From Lathyrus oleraceus (Eukaryota > Streptophyta > Magnoliopsida > Fabales > Fabaceae), in NCBI RefSeq assembly GCF_024323335.1, contig NC_066585.1:339947346-340011345 (forward strand): a stretch of 64,000 bases of DNA, written 5' to 3'. This document shows positions 36,878-48,675 of this stretch, piece after piece; position 1 is the first letter of the stretch; every line of letters starts with the position of its first letter. The translations under genes and the position numbers were made by a program. The notes beneath the pieces are model-generated. The model worked only from the letters and a program-made list of their open reading frames with translations, was not told the origin of the DNA and did not search any database.

Positions 36878-39800
36878 CTAGAACACATCACTTGTCACGC
36901 CTTTTGTTAACAAGTCTGCGACTTGTTCTTCGCTTCTGCAGTACCCTAAACGCAACTGTCCGGAGCTCACCAATTCTCTCAAATAGTGGAATCGCATTTC
37001 AATATGCTTGCTCCTCCCATGTGCTATGGGATTCTTAGCAAGGTTTATCGCTGAAATGTTGTCCACAAGTAGCAAAACAGCCCCATTTCTACTGCTGTCC
37101 AACTCCTTACGTAGATTCACCAGCCACACAGCTTGGCATGCACACATCGACGCTGCTATATACTCGGCCTCGCAAGAAGAGAGGGCTACAACCGGTTCCT
37201 TTTTCGAACACCAAGAGATTGGTGCCTTACCGAACATAAAGAGATACCCCGTCGTAGACTTTCGATCATCCTTATCTCCGCACCAATTGGAATCGGTGTA
37301 TCCGAGTAACTCACAACTTCTGCCCATGTCGCTTGCCGGAAACAAAATTCCACAACCAAGAGTACCTTTCACATATCTAAGGATCCTCTTAACTGCTGCT
37401 AAGTGTGATACCTTCGGCCTCTCCATGAATCTACTCGCAATACCGACACTAAACGCCAAATCTGGCCGCGTATTGCACAAGTAACGCAATGATCCTATCA
37501 ATCTCCGGTATTGAGTAGGATCCACATCTTGTTCTTCTTCACTCTTGGACAGCTGTAATCGTGTCTCGGCTGGTGTTGTGGCAGCATTGCAATGCTCCAT
37601 ATCACACCTCTTTAGAATTTCCATGGCATACCTTCTTTGGTGCATGAGCAGTCCCAATTTTGTCCTTTGGAACTCTATGCCTAGGAAGTATTTCATGATA
37701 CCAAGATCACTCATTTCAAATTCCTTCGTAAGCTCTCCTTTGAACTTTGAAATGTTCTTTTCACAGTTGCCGGTAATCAACAAATCGTCCACATAAAGAC
37801 AAAGAATGATTACTCCCTCACTTGCATCCGGTTTCACATAAACTCCATGTTCGGATACGCATTTCTTGAAACCAACATCGCTAAGAAATCCATCTATGCG
37901 TTTGTTCCAAGCTCTTGGAGCTTGTTTCAAACCATAGAGTGCCTTCCTCAACTTATAGACCTTTGCCTCTTGATTTTTGATCACAAAACCAGGTGGCTGT
38001 CTCACATATACCTCCTCATCAAGTGGACCATTCAAAAACGCAGATTTGACGTTCATTTGATACAACGGCCAACTGTTTTTATTTGCCATCGCAACAACTA
38101 ACCGAATGGTTTCATGCCTTGCAACTGGAGCAAACACTTCATCGAAGTCTATCCCTTCCTTTTGCAAAAATCCCTTCGCTACTAATCGAGCTTTATGCTT
38201 GATTATCTCGCCTTTCAGATTCGCTTTCACTTTGTAGACCCACTTCACACCTATCGCCTTTTTACCTTTCGGTAAATCAACCAACATCCAAGTACTGTTC
38301 TTCTCAATCGAATTCAGTTCTTCTTTCATCGCACACATCCACTTTGGATCGCTTAATGCCTCCTCCATATTCACCGGTTCGGATTCGGCCATTAGAGCGA
38401 AGTGAATAAGATCACCCTCATTATTGATCTCGCTATCTCGGAATAATTCACAATCACGGAGTCTTTGAGGCAATCCTCTTTGCCTTGTTGGTCGTCTACT
38501 TGATTCACCTGTTTCGGTTACAAAAGGTTGTTGTACAGTACCTTCAGCAAGCTGAGAATTCAAATTTTCCTGCATGAAATCGATTTCACCTTGAGGCAAA
38601 TCGATTTCAACCTCACCAAAACCAGTTCCAGCAGCTCCCGAATGCTGATTTCCCTGCATGAAATCGATTTCATCTTGAGGAAAATCGATTTCCTGAACTG
38701 ATATGGCAGATTTTCTGCTGTCAAACTGCCGAAACTCGTCCACGATCACATCTCGACTTATCACAATCTTCTTGTTACTCATATCAAACAACTTGTAGCC
38801 TCCGGTAGGATGATAACCAACCAGCAACATCATTTCACCCTTGTCATCTAATTTCTTTCGAATCTGACCCGGAATATGTTGAAACGCTACCGAACCGAAA
38901 ACACGCAAGTGACTCAAACTTGGCTTGTGTCCACACCATACCTCTTCTGGAGTAACCTTGTCCAGCTTCTTTGTAGGACACCTGTTTATCAAATAGGCAG
39001 CTGTAGAAACAGCTTCTCCCCACAACTCTTTCGGAAGATTTTTCGCTTTCAACATGCTACGCACCATGTTCATAATCGTCCGATTTTTTCTCTCGGCAAC
39101 ACCATTTTGCTGAGGCGTATAGGGTGGTACAACCTCACGCACAATACCCTCATCGTCACAATAACTCCCAAATTCCCTCGAAGTAAATTCTCCTCCTCCA
39201 TCGGTTTTGAGAATTTTGAGTTTGTGACTACTTTGTCGCTCAACCATGGATTTAAATCGTTTGAACATATCAAACACCTCATCCTTCCTCTTGATTAGAT
39301 AAATCCACAGCTTCCTACTGAAATCATCAATAAACGTGACAAAGTATCGGTTACCTCCATACGAATTGACTTGCATCGGCCCACACACGTCCGAATACAC
39401 CACCTCAAGAAGATGCTTGGTCCTATGACCTGTATTCTTGTTGAAAACACTCTTGTGTTGCTTCCCTTGAACACATTCAACACACAACTCAGCTGGAACC
39501 ACGATTCTTGGCAGCCCGGTCACCATACCATGTCTATGCAACGCGTCGAGGTCTCGAAAATTGAGATGACCAAAACGGTAATGCCACAACCACTCCTCAC
39601 GACTTGCCGCTGTAGCTAAACATCGATGCTCCATTACTTTCAATGCTATCTTGAAAGTTCGATTGGCAGCCATCGGTGCTTTAAGTACCAAAACTCCCTT
39701 TCGGTCCAAAACGTGCAATACCTTGTTTTCCATGCGAATAATGTAATCTTTCTCGAGTAGTTGGCCAATGCTCAAGAGATTACATTTGATTCCTGGAATG

Positions 39801-41068
39801 TACAGCACATCCTTGATCAATGAACGACCACCATCTTTCTTCACGATCAAGACATCTCCAACGCCATCGGCGGATAACGTTGTATCATCGGCAAATCTCA
39901 CTTTATTCTTCGTGGCTTGATTGATCTTGAAAAACCAATCCTTTCTCCCCATCATATGAGTCGAACAACCAGAATCCAAGTACCACTCATCGCTACTTTG
40001 AATTCCATCTTGAACCGTTACCATTGCGTTTTTCTCCGAACGCGTTTCTGCAGAATTGTCTGCACTGCTGCCACTGCTGTCCAGCCCTTTTCTCATGCCA
40101 TAATTCTCTTCTGTGATCATCACAAGAAGCGTATTATCATCATTCGCTTCTTCCCTAGCAAACTTCGCCTCATCCGCGCGATTTTCTCTTCGTTTCGTGT
40201 GGCAATACTTTGCGAAATGCCCAAGCTTTTGACAATTGTAACACTTCACGTTACTTTTGTCGAATGGCTTGTGGGTTCCTTGATCACCCTCCTTGGAGCT
40301 TCCCTCACCTTTTTTCCCCTTTGAATTTTGTGAATCTCTACTACCAAAATTCTGGAAATTGGACTTCCCTCTCGGATGCCCTTTCCTCTTCGATCGTTTA
40401 CTCTTCTCATGAAGTCGCGCTTGCAATGCTATTTCCGACTTCGCTTTATCGTTTCCCCTCTCATCCATTCGTTGTTCATGAGCTTCTAGTGAGCTTTGAA
40501 GCTCCTCCTTCGACAACGACGACAAATCCTTCGATTCTTCAAGCGCAACGACAATGTTGTTGAATCTTGGCGTTAAAGAACGCAAGATCTTCGACACAAC
40601 ATTCTGCTCTACCGTAGTTTCCCCGCACGACTTGATTTGATTCACCACACGCGTAATACGCATCACATAATCGTTTATCGGCTCCTTGTCCTCCATTTGC
40701 ATTAACTCGAACTGTCGCTTATGAGTTTGTAACCTCACCACTTTGGCTTTGGCAGCCCCTGCATAAGCCTTCTCAAGAATCTCCCACGCTTGCTTTGCGG
40801 AATCGCAATCGCCTACTTTTTCATAGTTGTCACCATCGACACAAGAATGAATCAAGAACAGCGCTTTGTAATCCTTCTTTTTCTCTTCTTTGAACGTAGC
40901 CTTTTGAGCATTCGTAGCTCCTTCGACGAGAGACGTAACACCATCTTTGATCACCTCAAGAACGTCTTGATAGCCGAACAAAACCTTCATTTGCTTCGCC
41001 CATTTGTCGTAGTTTTTCGAGTCAAGGATTGGAAGATTGGTAGGTATTTTATCGTTTGAAACGGACAT
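36878..41068 (-). CDS. Ty1/copia Gag-Pol polyprotein
   Basis: A single uninterrupted frame of 1396 residues. Order: gag domain (about 20-230), zinc knuckle [14 protein letters not shown] (about 276), aspartic protease with [11 protein letters not shown] (about 364), pre-integrase HYRFGHLN (about 499), integrase core with SDVCGPM (about 559), KTDGGGEF (about 624) and the AERKNRT glutamate (about 657), reverse transcriptase with YVDD (about 1092), RNase H with YTDSNW (about 1256) and SSCEAEYIA. The start is the ATG 29 bases after the primer site; the stop TAG is 55 bases before the 3' LTR. In the RT, the motif normally reading QMDVK is QMNVK (residue 1006, codon 38053-38051 AAC), so a metal-binding aspartate is missing and the enzyme should be inactive. 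A linker between integrase and RT holds a duplicated EIDFPQ/EIDLPQ repeat. Confidence 0.9.
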   Translation of the reverse strand: MSVSNDKIPTNLPILDSKNYDKWAKQMKVLFGYQDVLEVIKDGVTSLVEGATNAQKATFKEEKKKDYKALFLIHSCVDGDNYEKVGDCDSAKQAWEILEKAYAGAAKAKVVRLQTHKRQFELMQMEDKEPINDYVMRITRVVNQIKSCGETTVEQNVVSKILRSLTPRFNNIVVALEESKDLSSLSKEELQSSLEAHEQRMDERGNDKAKSEIALQARLHEKSKRSKRKGHPRGKSNFQNFGSRDSQNSKGKKGEGSSKEGDQGTHKPFDKSNVKCYNCQKLGHFAKYCHTKRRENRADEAKFAREEANDDNTLLVMITEENYGMRKGLDSSGSSADNSAETRSEKNAMVTVQDGIQSSDEWYLDSGCSTHMMGRKDWFFKINQATKNKVRFADDTTLSADGVGDVLIVKKDGGRSLIKDVLYIPGIKCNLLSIGQLLEKDYIIRMENKVLHVLDRKGVLVLKAPMAANRTFKIALKVMEHRCLATAASREEWLWHYRFGHLNFRDLDALHRHGMVTGLPRIVVPAELCVECVQGKQHKSVFNKNTGHRTKHLLEVVYSDVCGPMQVNSYGGNRYFVTFIDDFSRKLWIYLIKRKDEVFDMFKRFKSMVERQSSHKLKILKTDGGGEFTSREFGSYCDDEGIVREVVPPYTPQQNGVAERKNRTIMNMVRSMLKAKNLPKELWGEAVSTAAYLINRCPTKKLDKVTPEEVWCGHKPSLSHLRVFGSVAFQHIPGQIRKKLDDKGEMMLLVGYHPTGGYKLFDMSNKKIVISRDVIVDEFRQFDSRKSAISVQEIDFPQDEIDFMQGNQHSGAAGTGFGEVEIDLPQGEIDFMQENLNSQLAEGTVQQPFVTETGESSRRPTRQRGLPQRLRDCELFRDSEINNEGDLIHFALMAESEPVNMEEALSDPKWMCAMKEELNSIEKNSTWMLVDLPKGKKAIGVKWVYKVKANLKGEIIKHKARLVAKGFLQKEGIDFDEVFAPVARHETIRLVVAMANKNSWPLYQMNVKSAFLNGPLDEEVYVRQPPGFVIKNQEAKVYKLRKALYGLKQAPRAWNKRIDGFLSDVGFKKCVSEHGVYVKPDASEGVIILCLYVDDLLITGNCEKNISKFKGELTKEFEMSDLGIMKYFLGIEFQRTKLGLLMHQRRYAMEILKRCDMEHCNAATTPAETRLQLSKSEEEQDVDPTQYRRLIGSLRYLCNTRPDLAFSVGIASRFMERPKVSHLAAVKRILRYVKGTLGCGILFPASDMGRSCELLGYTDSNWCGDKDDRKSTTGYLFMFGKAPISWCSKKEPVVALSSCEAEYIAASMCACQAVWLVNLRKELDSSRNGAVLLLVDNISAINLAKNPIAHGRSKHIEMRFHYLRELVSSGQLRLGYCRSEEQVADLLTKGVTSDVF

Positions 41069-41096
41069 GATTGCAGCGGAATTGGATCAGAACCAG

Positions 41097-41108
41097 GCTC
41101 TGATACCA
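41097..41108 (-). other. Primer binding site, initiator tRNA-Met
   Basis: The minus strand reads TGGTATCAGAGC, 2 bases inside the 5' LTR of the full-length copia. Confidence 0.9.
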
Positions 41109-41110
41109 AA

Positions 41111-41427
41111 TGTTGGAAAAAACCAGAAATGGAGTGGTGAAAAACAGTGTGTTTGGGAAAGATGAAGATGATAATGTGAATAGAGAGAGATAGAGAAATA
41201 GAGAAAGATTGAGAGAATTGAATCATATGGCATTAACCTTTCAACTATGACATACAATGTCTATTTATATGGTACAAATTGGAACCACAAACAGGCCCAA
41301 GAATAACAGAAAAAAACAGAATTGTAAAAACAGCTTATTTCCAAAACAACTTATCCAATAAGCTATTTTCACTGCAGTGCTTTTTAAAGCTTCTATCAAG
41401 CATTTGAATTATTAAGGACTTCCAATA
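41111..41427 (-). repeat. 5' LTR of full-length copia
   Basis: 317 bp. The three differences from the other LTR lie at about 41324, 41363 and 41365. Confidence 0.85.
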
Positions 41428-41432
41428 AACAA

Positions 41433-42612
41433 CAGTAAGATCCTCACAGGATATAATTTACTAAACTCTCAAGTGTTTAGATTAACTGTTTACACTCAAA
41501 GCACAACATGAAAATTAGTACTACCATAAGCTTGAAAGGACTCTAACATCCACAGTTGAAATACATACACACAAAGATCAAAAGGACTTTTATTTGGTTG
41601 TAATATGGCCAAGGTAGGGGTGAGATAAATCCTAAGGGGTACTAGACTAAAATTCAAAGAGATAAAAGAGACTTGAAAGAAACTGCGGAAGTTGAATTTA
41701 CAAAATATTTCATTCACTTGAACAACTCTATAACAATTATTTTCTCTTCTCCTTCCTCTTTTTATTCTTTTTTTAAGGAGTATGTATTGACATGTATTGA
41801 AATATTACAAACATAATTCCTTTTTTTTCTTCCTCTTATCCTTCTATTTTTTCATTCTTTTTTTTTTTCTATTTTTTTTCTTTTTCTGCCAACTTCTGAA
41901 ATATTACAAACATAATTATTCAACCCCATACAACTCCAAACAAGACTCTTTCAACCCTTTGAATAGGGTGATAACATTGTTTTTCACTTCTCGGCTTGTA
42001 ATGAGTTTTAAATAAAAAAAGGATAATGGACTCAAGGGGGTTTCAAACAAGGGATGCAATTATTTTAGGGTTGGCTTTTTGGCTAATTGGCTAAAAAAAC
42101 AAAAGAAAACAAAATTGTCTTTATCATATCAGTGTGCACAAGTAAACAACAACATCAACAAGAGTCAATTCAAGTTCTAGAGACTAACATACATGAGTGA
42201 ATCACACAAGAAAGAAAGAGATGGATTTTTGTATGTTATCCATATAAGGCTCAAAATCTCACAAGGTTAATTGATCTACCACAAATGATGTACAATTTAG
42301 AGTTTAGTCCTGCCTATCATACTAAAAATGCACAGCAAATTTTTCACATCACACCACAAGACTTTAGTCAAGAGAACTAAGAAAAATACTCATAATTGTA
42401 ACTCAAAAACCAAAGGAAAAAGCATGCAATTTTTTTTTATTTTTTTTCAAGAAAGCAAACAAAAACCAAAACAGAGAAAAACTGAGAACAAAACAAAGAA
42501 AACAAAACAAATAAATGGTTCCCTCCCCCACACTTAAAACATACGTTGTCCTCAATGAAAGAGCATAAATATAAAATAAGAGTGAGAGAAAGGAAAAAAC
42601 ACACCCAAGGAG
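41433..42612 (-). other. 3' untranslated region of non-autonomous Athila-like element
   Basis: Non-coding, with a long T-rich tract on the plus strand at 41753-41890 and A-rich tracts to 42510. I see no gene here. Confidence 0.55.
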
Positions 42613-43974
42613 TCAAGGCGGATAAATGACCGCATAAGCAGTCTTTCCCAAAGAGAGCTCTTCTACAGTCTCTTCTTCCAAAGTCGGGTTCTCATGGAGT
42701 AGCTTTGGATAGTGTCCATTGACCTTGAAATTTTGAGTAGTGCATTTGCCTTGTATTCCAGGATCAAAAAAGTATCTTCGATAAGTAAAAGTGTTGAATG
42801 AGCACGTGAAAGTGATCTCCTTTTTCACAACATCAAGAATTAAAGGATTATGGGGTTGTCTCACTACTTTTGTTTCATCTTTAAGTGAGATCCTATGCAT
42901 ACATATGGATGGGCTAAGATCACGAGTGTCAGCCCAGGTCCATCTAATTCCCTTCTTATATTTTTGCTTAAGTTGAAGCTTTGATGAATAATATGAATCC
43001 TCGGGAAGTGGTTTAGGCACTAAAGAATGTGGTTGTTCAATGGTTGGTATGTTTGGGGCAGCCGGAATGTCAAGAGCTTCAGCCACATAAACAACTTCAT
43101 TTGCACTGTCACCCTGTAAGGCAACATCAATCTCAGCACAAACAACAAAAAGGTTAGTGTTAGTACAATCATCACATGAGTAAATATCATCAAAACCAGA
43201 TAAAGTTGGAAAATCAGCTGAAAACAAATCAGAATAAGCTTCATCAACAACTTCAGAAAGCAACTTTATTTGAAAAACAAAATGCTCTTCCTCGTCAATC
43301 TTCTTATTTTCAAGTACTCTTTGTGGTAAAGGGATTGGTGATACATACTTCTTTCCAACCTCAACAACAATAGAAGGTTCAGGTTTATTTTCAAGTGTTA
43401 CACTAACAGTTTTTTTGTTTTTTTCTGGGGCTGGTTCTGTAACTTTTTTGGATCTCAAGGAAATTGCACTCACATTAGAGCCTTTTGGATTAGCTACTGT
43501 CTGGGCATGTAATTGGTTTGATCCTTGAGCTTGTTGCATGGCACTCATTGAAGTGGCAAGTTGTCCAATTTGTGTTTGCAAAGTCTGAATACTATAATTT
43601 GTTCGCTATTGAAATTGGAGATAATTTACAACCATTTGCTTGACAAGTTCCTCTAGTGAAGGTTCAGAAGGTGAAGAGGTGGTTACTTGTGGAGGATTAT
43701 ATGGTGGTGCTGGTGGTGGAATGGGTAACATCAACTGTTTCACTAAAGAGGTAAGTTCATCAATTCTGGCTTCTAGAGCCTTGTTGGAAGAAGAAACCTG
43801 AATCTCATTCACGCCTTTTGCTTAGACCACAAAATTATCCATTGTTATGAATTGTTGGGAGTTAAGTGACATGTTCCAAATCAAGGATTTGACAACAATA
43901 GGATATTCAATACACAAAGCATTATAATCAACATCAGGGACAACAAGTTCTCTCAGAGTTCTTTGGTCAGCCAT
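42613..43974 (-). pseudogene. In-frame gag-RT fusion ORF of non-autonomous element
   Basis: The frame starts at the ATG at 43974-43972 with a typical Athila gag N-terminus (MADQRTLRELVVPDVDY) and runs 454 codons to 42613 with two stops, TAA at 43824-43822 and TAG at 43608-43606. After the first 50 codons, much of the gag core is missing. Then come a gag C-terminal part (QIGQLATSM, SAISLRSKK), a region like the pre-RT linker, and RT N-terminal residues (SPSICMHRISL, NPLILDVVKKEIT). These pass directly to FTCSFNTFTYRR, a motif that lies far downstream in a normal RT, and then to FKVNGHYPKLLHE and ELSLGKTAY from the pol C-terminal part. Protease, RT catalytic core, RNase H and most of integrase are therefore deleted while the frame is kept. 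Confidence 0.7.
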
Positions 43975-44413
43975 GTTAAACTTAATAGAAAAGAAAAAAA
44001 ATCAACAAACAATGAGAAAACACAACTAATTCAGCAATGCAGCAACAAATAGGAAAATACCGATAATGTCCCTATTAAGTAAAAACAATTGAAATACGAA
44101 AAAAAAACGATTAAAATAAAATTAAAAAAATACAAAAACACGAAAATTAATCTAATAACATCAATTAAGAATTTTGAGAATTTTTGCGGAATTTTCTGAA
44201 ACTACCAAAACAGAAAATAAATCATAAAAAATAGAAAAATAGGGAATTTCAATTTTTTAGGGCGGCCTCCTTTATTTAGATCCTAAATATAGGTTTTCGA
44301 TTCTTAATTTTTTCTTAATAAATCGACAAAAAATCGGAATAATCTGAGGCAATTTTTTTAAAAACAAATTATTTTTTATCCTAAACCGCAAAAAGACCAA
44401 TACACAATTAAAC
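43975..44413 (-). other. 5' leader of non-autonomous Athila-like element
   Basis: AT-rich, non-coding stretch between the 5' LTR and the gag-like ATG. No clear primer site is seen; the minus strand next to the LTR reads GTATTGGTC. Confidence 0.5.
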
Positions 44414-44953
44414 TGAAATTATTAAAAACCTCAAAGTGGAATTCGAATACATCAGATTAGCTATTTGGGAATTAGCTCTCCATGAAATCTTCTAAGCAAT
44501 ATTGTCTCATCAAAATTCAGAATTAGGATTCATGTAGCAGTGGAAGACCTAATATAATAAAAGGGAAATTCGGGCCCTTATAGGATCTGACCCGAAAATT
44601 ACAAAAACCGGCCCAAACTAACGATTTTAATTAAGTCTGGAACTTAAACGAATTATTAGATCATTCTTCATTCCGAATATGCTTTTGACTTCAACATGAA
44701 ACTTGTAGTTCTTTCTCCTAGCTTTCCAACGTATATTAGAACGTGTCAATTTGAGTCTTATAGCCCAAGTTATGATCTAAATAGTGACAAGGTATCAAAT
44801 AACTATTTATGCTGAAAATAAAGTACGAAAATAAAATAAAGCCAAAAATAAACTTAAATATAAAAACACACTAAAATAGTAAAAATAATAGAATAAATTA
44901 TAGAAATGCTTAAGTATAATTATAGAAGAATGTGCATCAAAATGCGTTGATCA
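44414..44953 (-). repeat. 5' LTR of non-autonomous Athila-like element
   Basis: 540 bp, about 6 percent diverged by eye from the partner at 35739-36295. Its outer edge TGATCA at 44953 adjoins the ACGCG target copy. Confidence 0.8.
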
Positions 44954-44958
44954 ACGCG

Positions 44959-47510
44959 TTAATCAACTCTAGAAGAAAAGGGAAGATAAATTTAGAGGAA
45001 AAAGAAGGACATGTGGTCGTTCTGAGTCCAGTTATGGATTCAAGAAGGTTGGAGCTAGCAAAAAACTCATGTGCTTTAAGTGCAAGGAGCCTAACCACTT
45101 AAATAATGAATGCCCCAAGTTAAAGAAAGACATACCTAAGAATAACTTTGGAGTAAAAAAGAAGGGTTTGATGGCGACATAGGACGATTTAGAGTCTTCA
45201 TAAGATGATTATGAGGAAGAGTGGGCTAACATGGCACTGATGGCTTGCACATAATCTTTTACATAAATGATTCAACTAGAACCAGAATCTGAGTCGGATT
45301 CTAAAGAGATATTTTTTGAACTTACTCGTTATGAGCTTGAATCTAGTTTATCAGAAGTTCTGGAAAAGTGTCAGAATCTTCTTGACAAATACAAGGATCT
45401 GGAGAAGATTCATGTATCTGAATCAGAAGATTACTGTAAGCTTCATAAAGTTTTTTCAAGGTTGAGTGAAGAAAATCTCATTTTGAAAAACAACAACTAT
45501 GTGCCTCAATGCAAGAGTCTCAAACTTAAAAAGAAAATTATTTCTAAAGCCTCTACAGGTTTTGGTGATATCATAAAGAAACATAATAAATCTTTCTAGG
45601 AATTTCTTGTTGGAAGCCTAAATAGAAGCTTAATGGATTCCATGATTTACGGCTTTAGCAGAAACGGAACAAGGGGAATTGGCTATGGTTTTGATGACGA
45701 ATATGATTTTGAAAAATATGATAAGCCCAATACTCTTCAATCCTATTTTGTGCCTTATGGGAAATAAAATGGAGGTGTTCCTAAAGGAATAATTGCTTCT
45801 AAACCTAAGGCTAAAGCAGAAACTCATTCCCGTTACAATTATACATACATGTATAAATATCCTGCACAAAAAACCAAGTTTGTTAAGAAATTTGGGAAGA
45901 CTAACCCCAAAGGACCCATAAAGATGCGGGTACCTAAGGATGAAATAATATATGTTGCAAATATCTTTAGTAGTAGATTTGAGACACGAACCATGGTACC
46001 TGGACTCTGGATGCTTATGGTACATGATGGGAAGAAGACATATGTTCCAAAGCATGGAACTTAAGCTCGGAGGTGTCGTCGGCTTCAGAGGTGATTAAAA
46101 AGCAAAGATCATTGGCTCCAAAATAATAGGTAACAATAATCTCCCTTCCATTAGTAATGTTCTTTTAGTTGAAGGATTAATATAAAATATGTTGTCCACA
46201 AGTCAATTAAGTGACAATTATTATGACATTATTTTCAATCAAAAGTCCTATAAAGTTGTCAGTCAAAAGGATAGCTCAACTCTTTTCAATGGAAAGAGGA
46301 AGAACAAAATTTATAAGATAAGACTTTATGATTTGAATAATCAAAATGTAAAATGTCTTATGTCTGTAAATGAAGAGAAATGTATATGGCATAAACGATT
46401 GAGCCATGTTAATATGGGAAGGGTTTCTCAAATAAATAAACTTAATTTAGTCAGAGGCTTGCCAAATCTGAAGTTTACTTCAGATTCTCTTTGTGAAGCA
46501 TGTCAGAAAGGCAAGTTTTCTAAAACTTCTTTCAAGGCTAAAATTTTTGTTTCAACCTCCAGACCATTGGAGCTTCTTCATATTGACTTGTTTGGTCCAG
46601 TGAAAATGTCCTCTATCTATGATAAGAAGTATGGACTAGTCATTATTGATGACTACAACAGATGGGTATGAGTGAAATTTCTCAGACACAAGGATGAGTC
46701 ACAATATATGTTTGCTACCTTGTGCTCTCAAGTGCAAAATGAGAAGGATCTCATAATTGTAAAAATCAGAAGTGATCATGGTGGAGAATTTGAAAACAAA
46801 GATTTTGAAAAACTCTTTGATGCTAATGGCATTTCCCATTATTTCTCCTGCCATAGAACTCCATAAGAAAATGGAGTTGTATAGAGGAAGAATAGGACTC
46901 TGCAAGAGATGGTCATAACCATGATCAACGAGACTAATATGGTTAAGCACTTTTGGGCAGAGGCAGTCAACATAACATGTTATATTCAGAGCAGGGTCTC
47001 TATAAGACCTGTTCTATGTAAGACTCCTTATGAATTGCGAAAGAATATGAAGCCCAACATTTCATATTCTCATCCTTTTGGATGTTCTTGTTTTATGTTG
47101 AACACTAAAGAGAATCTTAGCAAGTTTGATTCTAAGGTACAAAAGTGAATCATGTTAGGATAATCTAAATGATCAAAAGGCTATAGAGTATATAGCACAA
47201 AGACACAGATTGTTGAATAATCAATACATGCCAGATTCGATGATAAGCTTGACTCTGAAAAGTCAAAGCTAGTTGAGAAATTTGCAGATCTAGAGATCAT
47301 TTATCCATGTTATGAAGGAAAGACTTCAGAAGCCAAAAAAGCTGAAGCAAAAAACTCTAAAGCTCCTCAACCAGAAGCTGTTGAAGCTCATAATCCTCTG
47401 AGAAGGCATAAATAGAGATCTTCACACTCTAAAGAATTAATTCTGGGGAAAAATATGGACTTGTTAGAACCAGATCCTCATTCAAACCATCTGAATGAAT
47501 TTCTGATAGG
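44959..47510 (+). pseudogene. Copia gag-pol relic, element 2 (second part)
   Basis: Continuation of the frame cut at 35734. It holds the gag C-terminus with zinc knuckle CFKCKEPNHLNNEC (near 45070), an acidic coiled region (45267-45599), a protease with WYLDSGC (near 45998), a pre-integrase and integrase (46189-47148: CIWHKRLSHVNMG, LLHIDLFGPVKM, KIRSDHGGEFENKDF) and then broken frames. Stops include TGA at about 46669 (normally Trp), TAA and TAG around 46864-46882 in the integrase motif before KNRT, and TGA near 47146. RT and RNase H are absent; the copia sequence ends near 47510, next to a hAT fragment. Confidence 0.75.
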
Positions 47511-47515
47511 CATGA

Positions 47516-47559
47516 CTATTTGGTATGAAATGTTGTTCGCCGTAAACTCAGTTAGTAAA
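47516..47559 (+). pseudogene. hAT transposase relic (left part)
   Basis: Short piece encoding WYEMLFAVNSVSK in the same frame as 55784 onward. It is separated from the right part by the chromovirus insertion. The exact left limit against the copia relic is uncertain. Confidence 0.55.
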
Positions 47560-47688
47560 TGTAACACCCCGAATAAAATAAGAGAATTATTTAAATTAAG
47601 TTAATAATATAATTATTAATTTAATTAAATAAATTGAATTATTGGATTATTATTATTACTATTATTTGGAATAATAATTATTGGAAAA

Positions 47689-47696
47689 TATATAAG
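47689..47696 (+). promoter_or_regulatory. TATA box of chromovirus LTR
   Basis: TATATAAG 130 bases into the LTR is the best TATA candidate. It would place the transcript start near 47720-47730, making U3 short and the transcribed LTR part long. Inferred from sequence only. Confidence 0.45.
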
Positions 47697-48142
47697 TTGG
47701 AATAAGGAAAAAAGGGTTTCATTGTTGGTAAAGAGTTTTCACGTGAAACAGAGAAGCGGCTGAAAAGTGGAAAGTGGAGAAAGGGCAAAGAGGAAGAGCT
47801 AGAGAGCAAAGGTTGAAGAACGGAAAAACTTGAAGCTTAGAGATTTGCCGGATTATCTCAGGTAAGGGGGGTTTATCGTCGTTTACTGGGTATTATAGAT
47901 TAACATGTCATGGGTAGTGATAAACCGTTGAAATGACCCTAATTGGGATGTTGAATGCTGAAATATTGTGATGAATAAGTTGTATTAAAGCTGTAATTGA
48001 GTCCGTAATTGTGTGAGTCGTGTTCCCCCGAACGTATAGCTTTTTACGGAAATTGAATCGGAGGTCCGGAAGTCCTCCAACGGCGGAAAATGCGGAGAAC
48101 TCTGCATTCTGCCTTGTGTTAGCGCAGGAACTGCTGTTTTGT

Positions 48143-48331
48143 CTGCGTTAACCGGTTAACCCAGGGCGTTAACCGGTTAACACTGTTATATTTTGTGAAA
48201 ATGTGCTGTTTTGCCTGCGTTAACCGGTTAACCCAGGGCGTTAACCGGTTAACACTGTTGCGTTTTGCCAGAAAATGTGTTTTGTCCTGCGTTAACCGGT
48301 TAACCCAGGGCGTTAACCGGTTAACACTGTT
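48143..48331. repeat. 72-bp repeat with six GTTAACCGGTTAAC palindromes
   Basis: The perfect 14-bp palindrome occurs at 48147, 48168, 48219, 48240, 48291 and 48312. Members of a pair are 21 bp apart and pairs are 72 bp apart. The same set is in the 3' LTR from 54511. Confidence 0.95.
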
Positions 48332-48675
48332 GGAAAAGTGAAAAATTGATATTTTAATGTTGTGAACATAATTGGTGATTTGCCTAGGTTGGTATGTGAC
48401 ATAGTAGGGATTGAGTTATGTTATGAAGTAATATTGTAGTCAATTTTGATGAGTAAAATTTGTTGGGTTTGTGTTATAAAGTGTCGATGCAAGTATGACT
48501 GAGTTGTTAAGTTGTTCCGTGTACGGAAAGTTGTTAAAAATACTGAGTTGTAGGCTTGATGAGCCAAAGTTGATTATAAGTTGATTATGTTGAAAACCTT
48601 GTTGTGTTGCTATTATTATTATGTTGTCGGAATTGTAAAGTCGTGTATGCCATGTACATTCATATGCATTAAGTC

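Larger units (their letters stand above)
36506..41427 (-). mobile_element. Full-length Ty1/copia element
   Basis: 4922 bp on the minus strand with 317-bp LTRs (36506-36822 and 41111-41427) that differ at three positions by eye. It is flanked by AACAA duplications (36501-36505 and 41428-41432). The LTRs start TGTTGGAA and end TTCCAATA on the plus strand, so one terminal CA is changed to TA. The element lies inside the 3' region of the non-autonomous gypsy element, in the same orientation. Confidence 0.9.
35739..44953 (-). mobile_element. Non-autonomous Athila-like element
   Basis: Minus-strand element flanked by ACGCG duplications (35734-35738 and 44954-44958). The 5' LTR is at 44414-44953 (its inner edge may extend to about 44396) and the 3' LTR at 35739-36295; both start TGATCA(A/G)CGCATTTTG and differ at about 32 of 540 positions by eye. 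A polypurine stretch AAGTGTGGGGGAATT precedes the 3' LTR. The only coding part is a 1.36 kb gag-RT fusion frame. The length without the nested copia is about 4.3 kb, half of a full Athila. I could not match the primer site to a tRNA. Confidence 0.8.
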
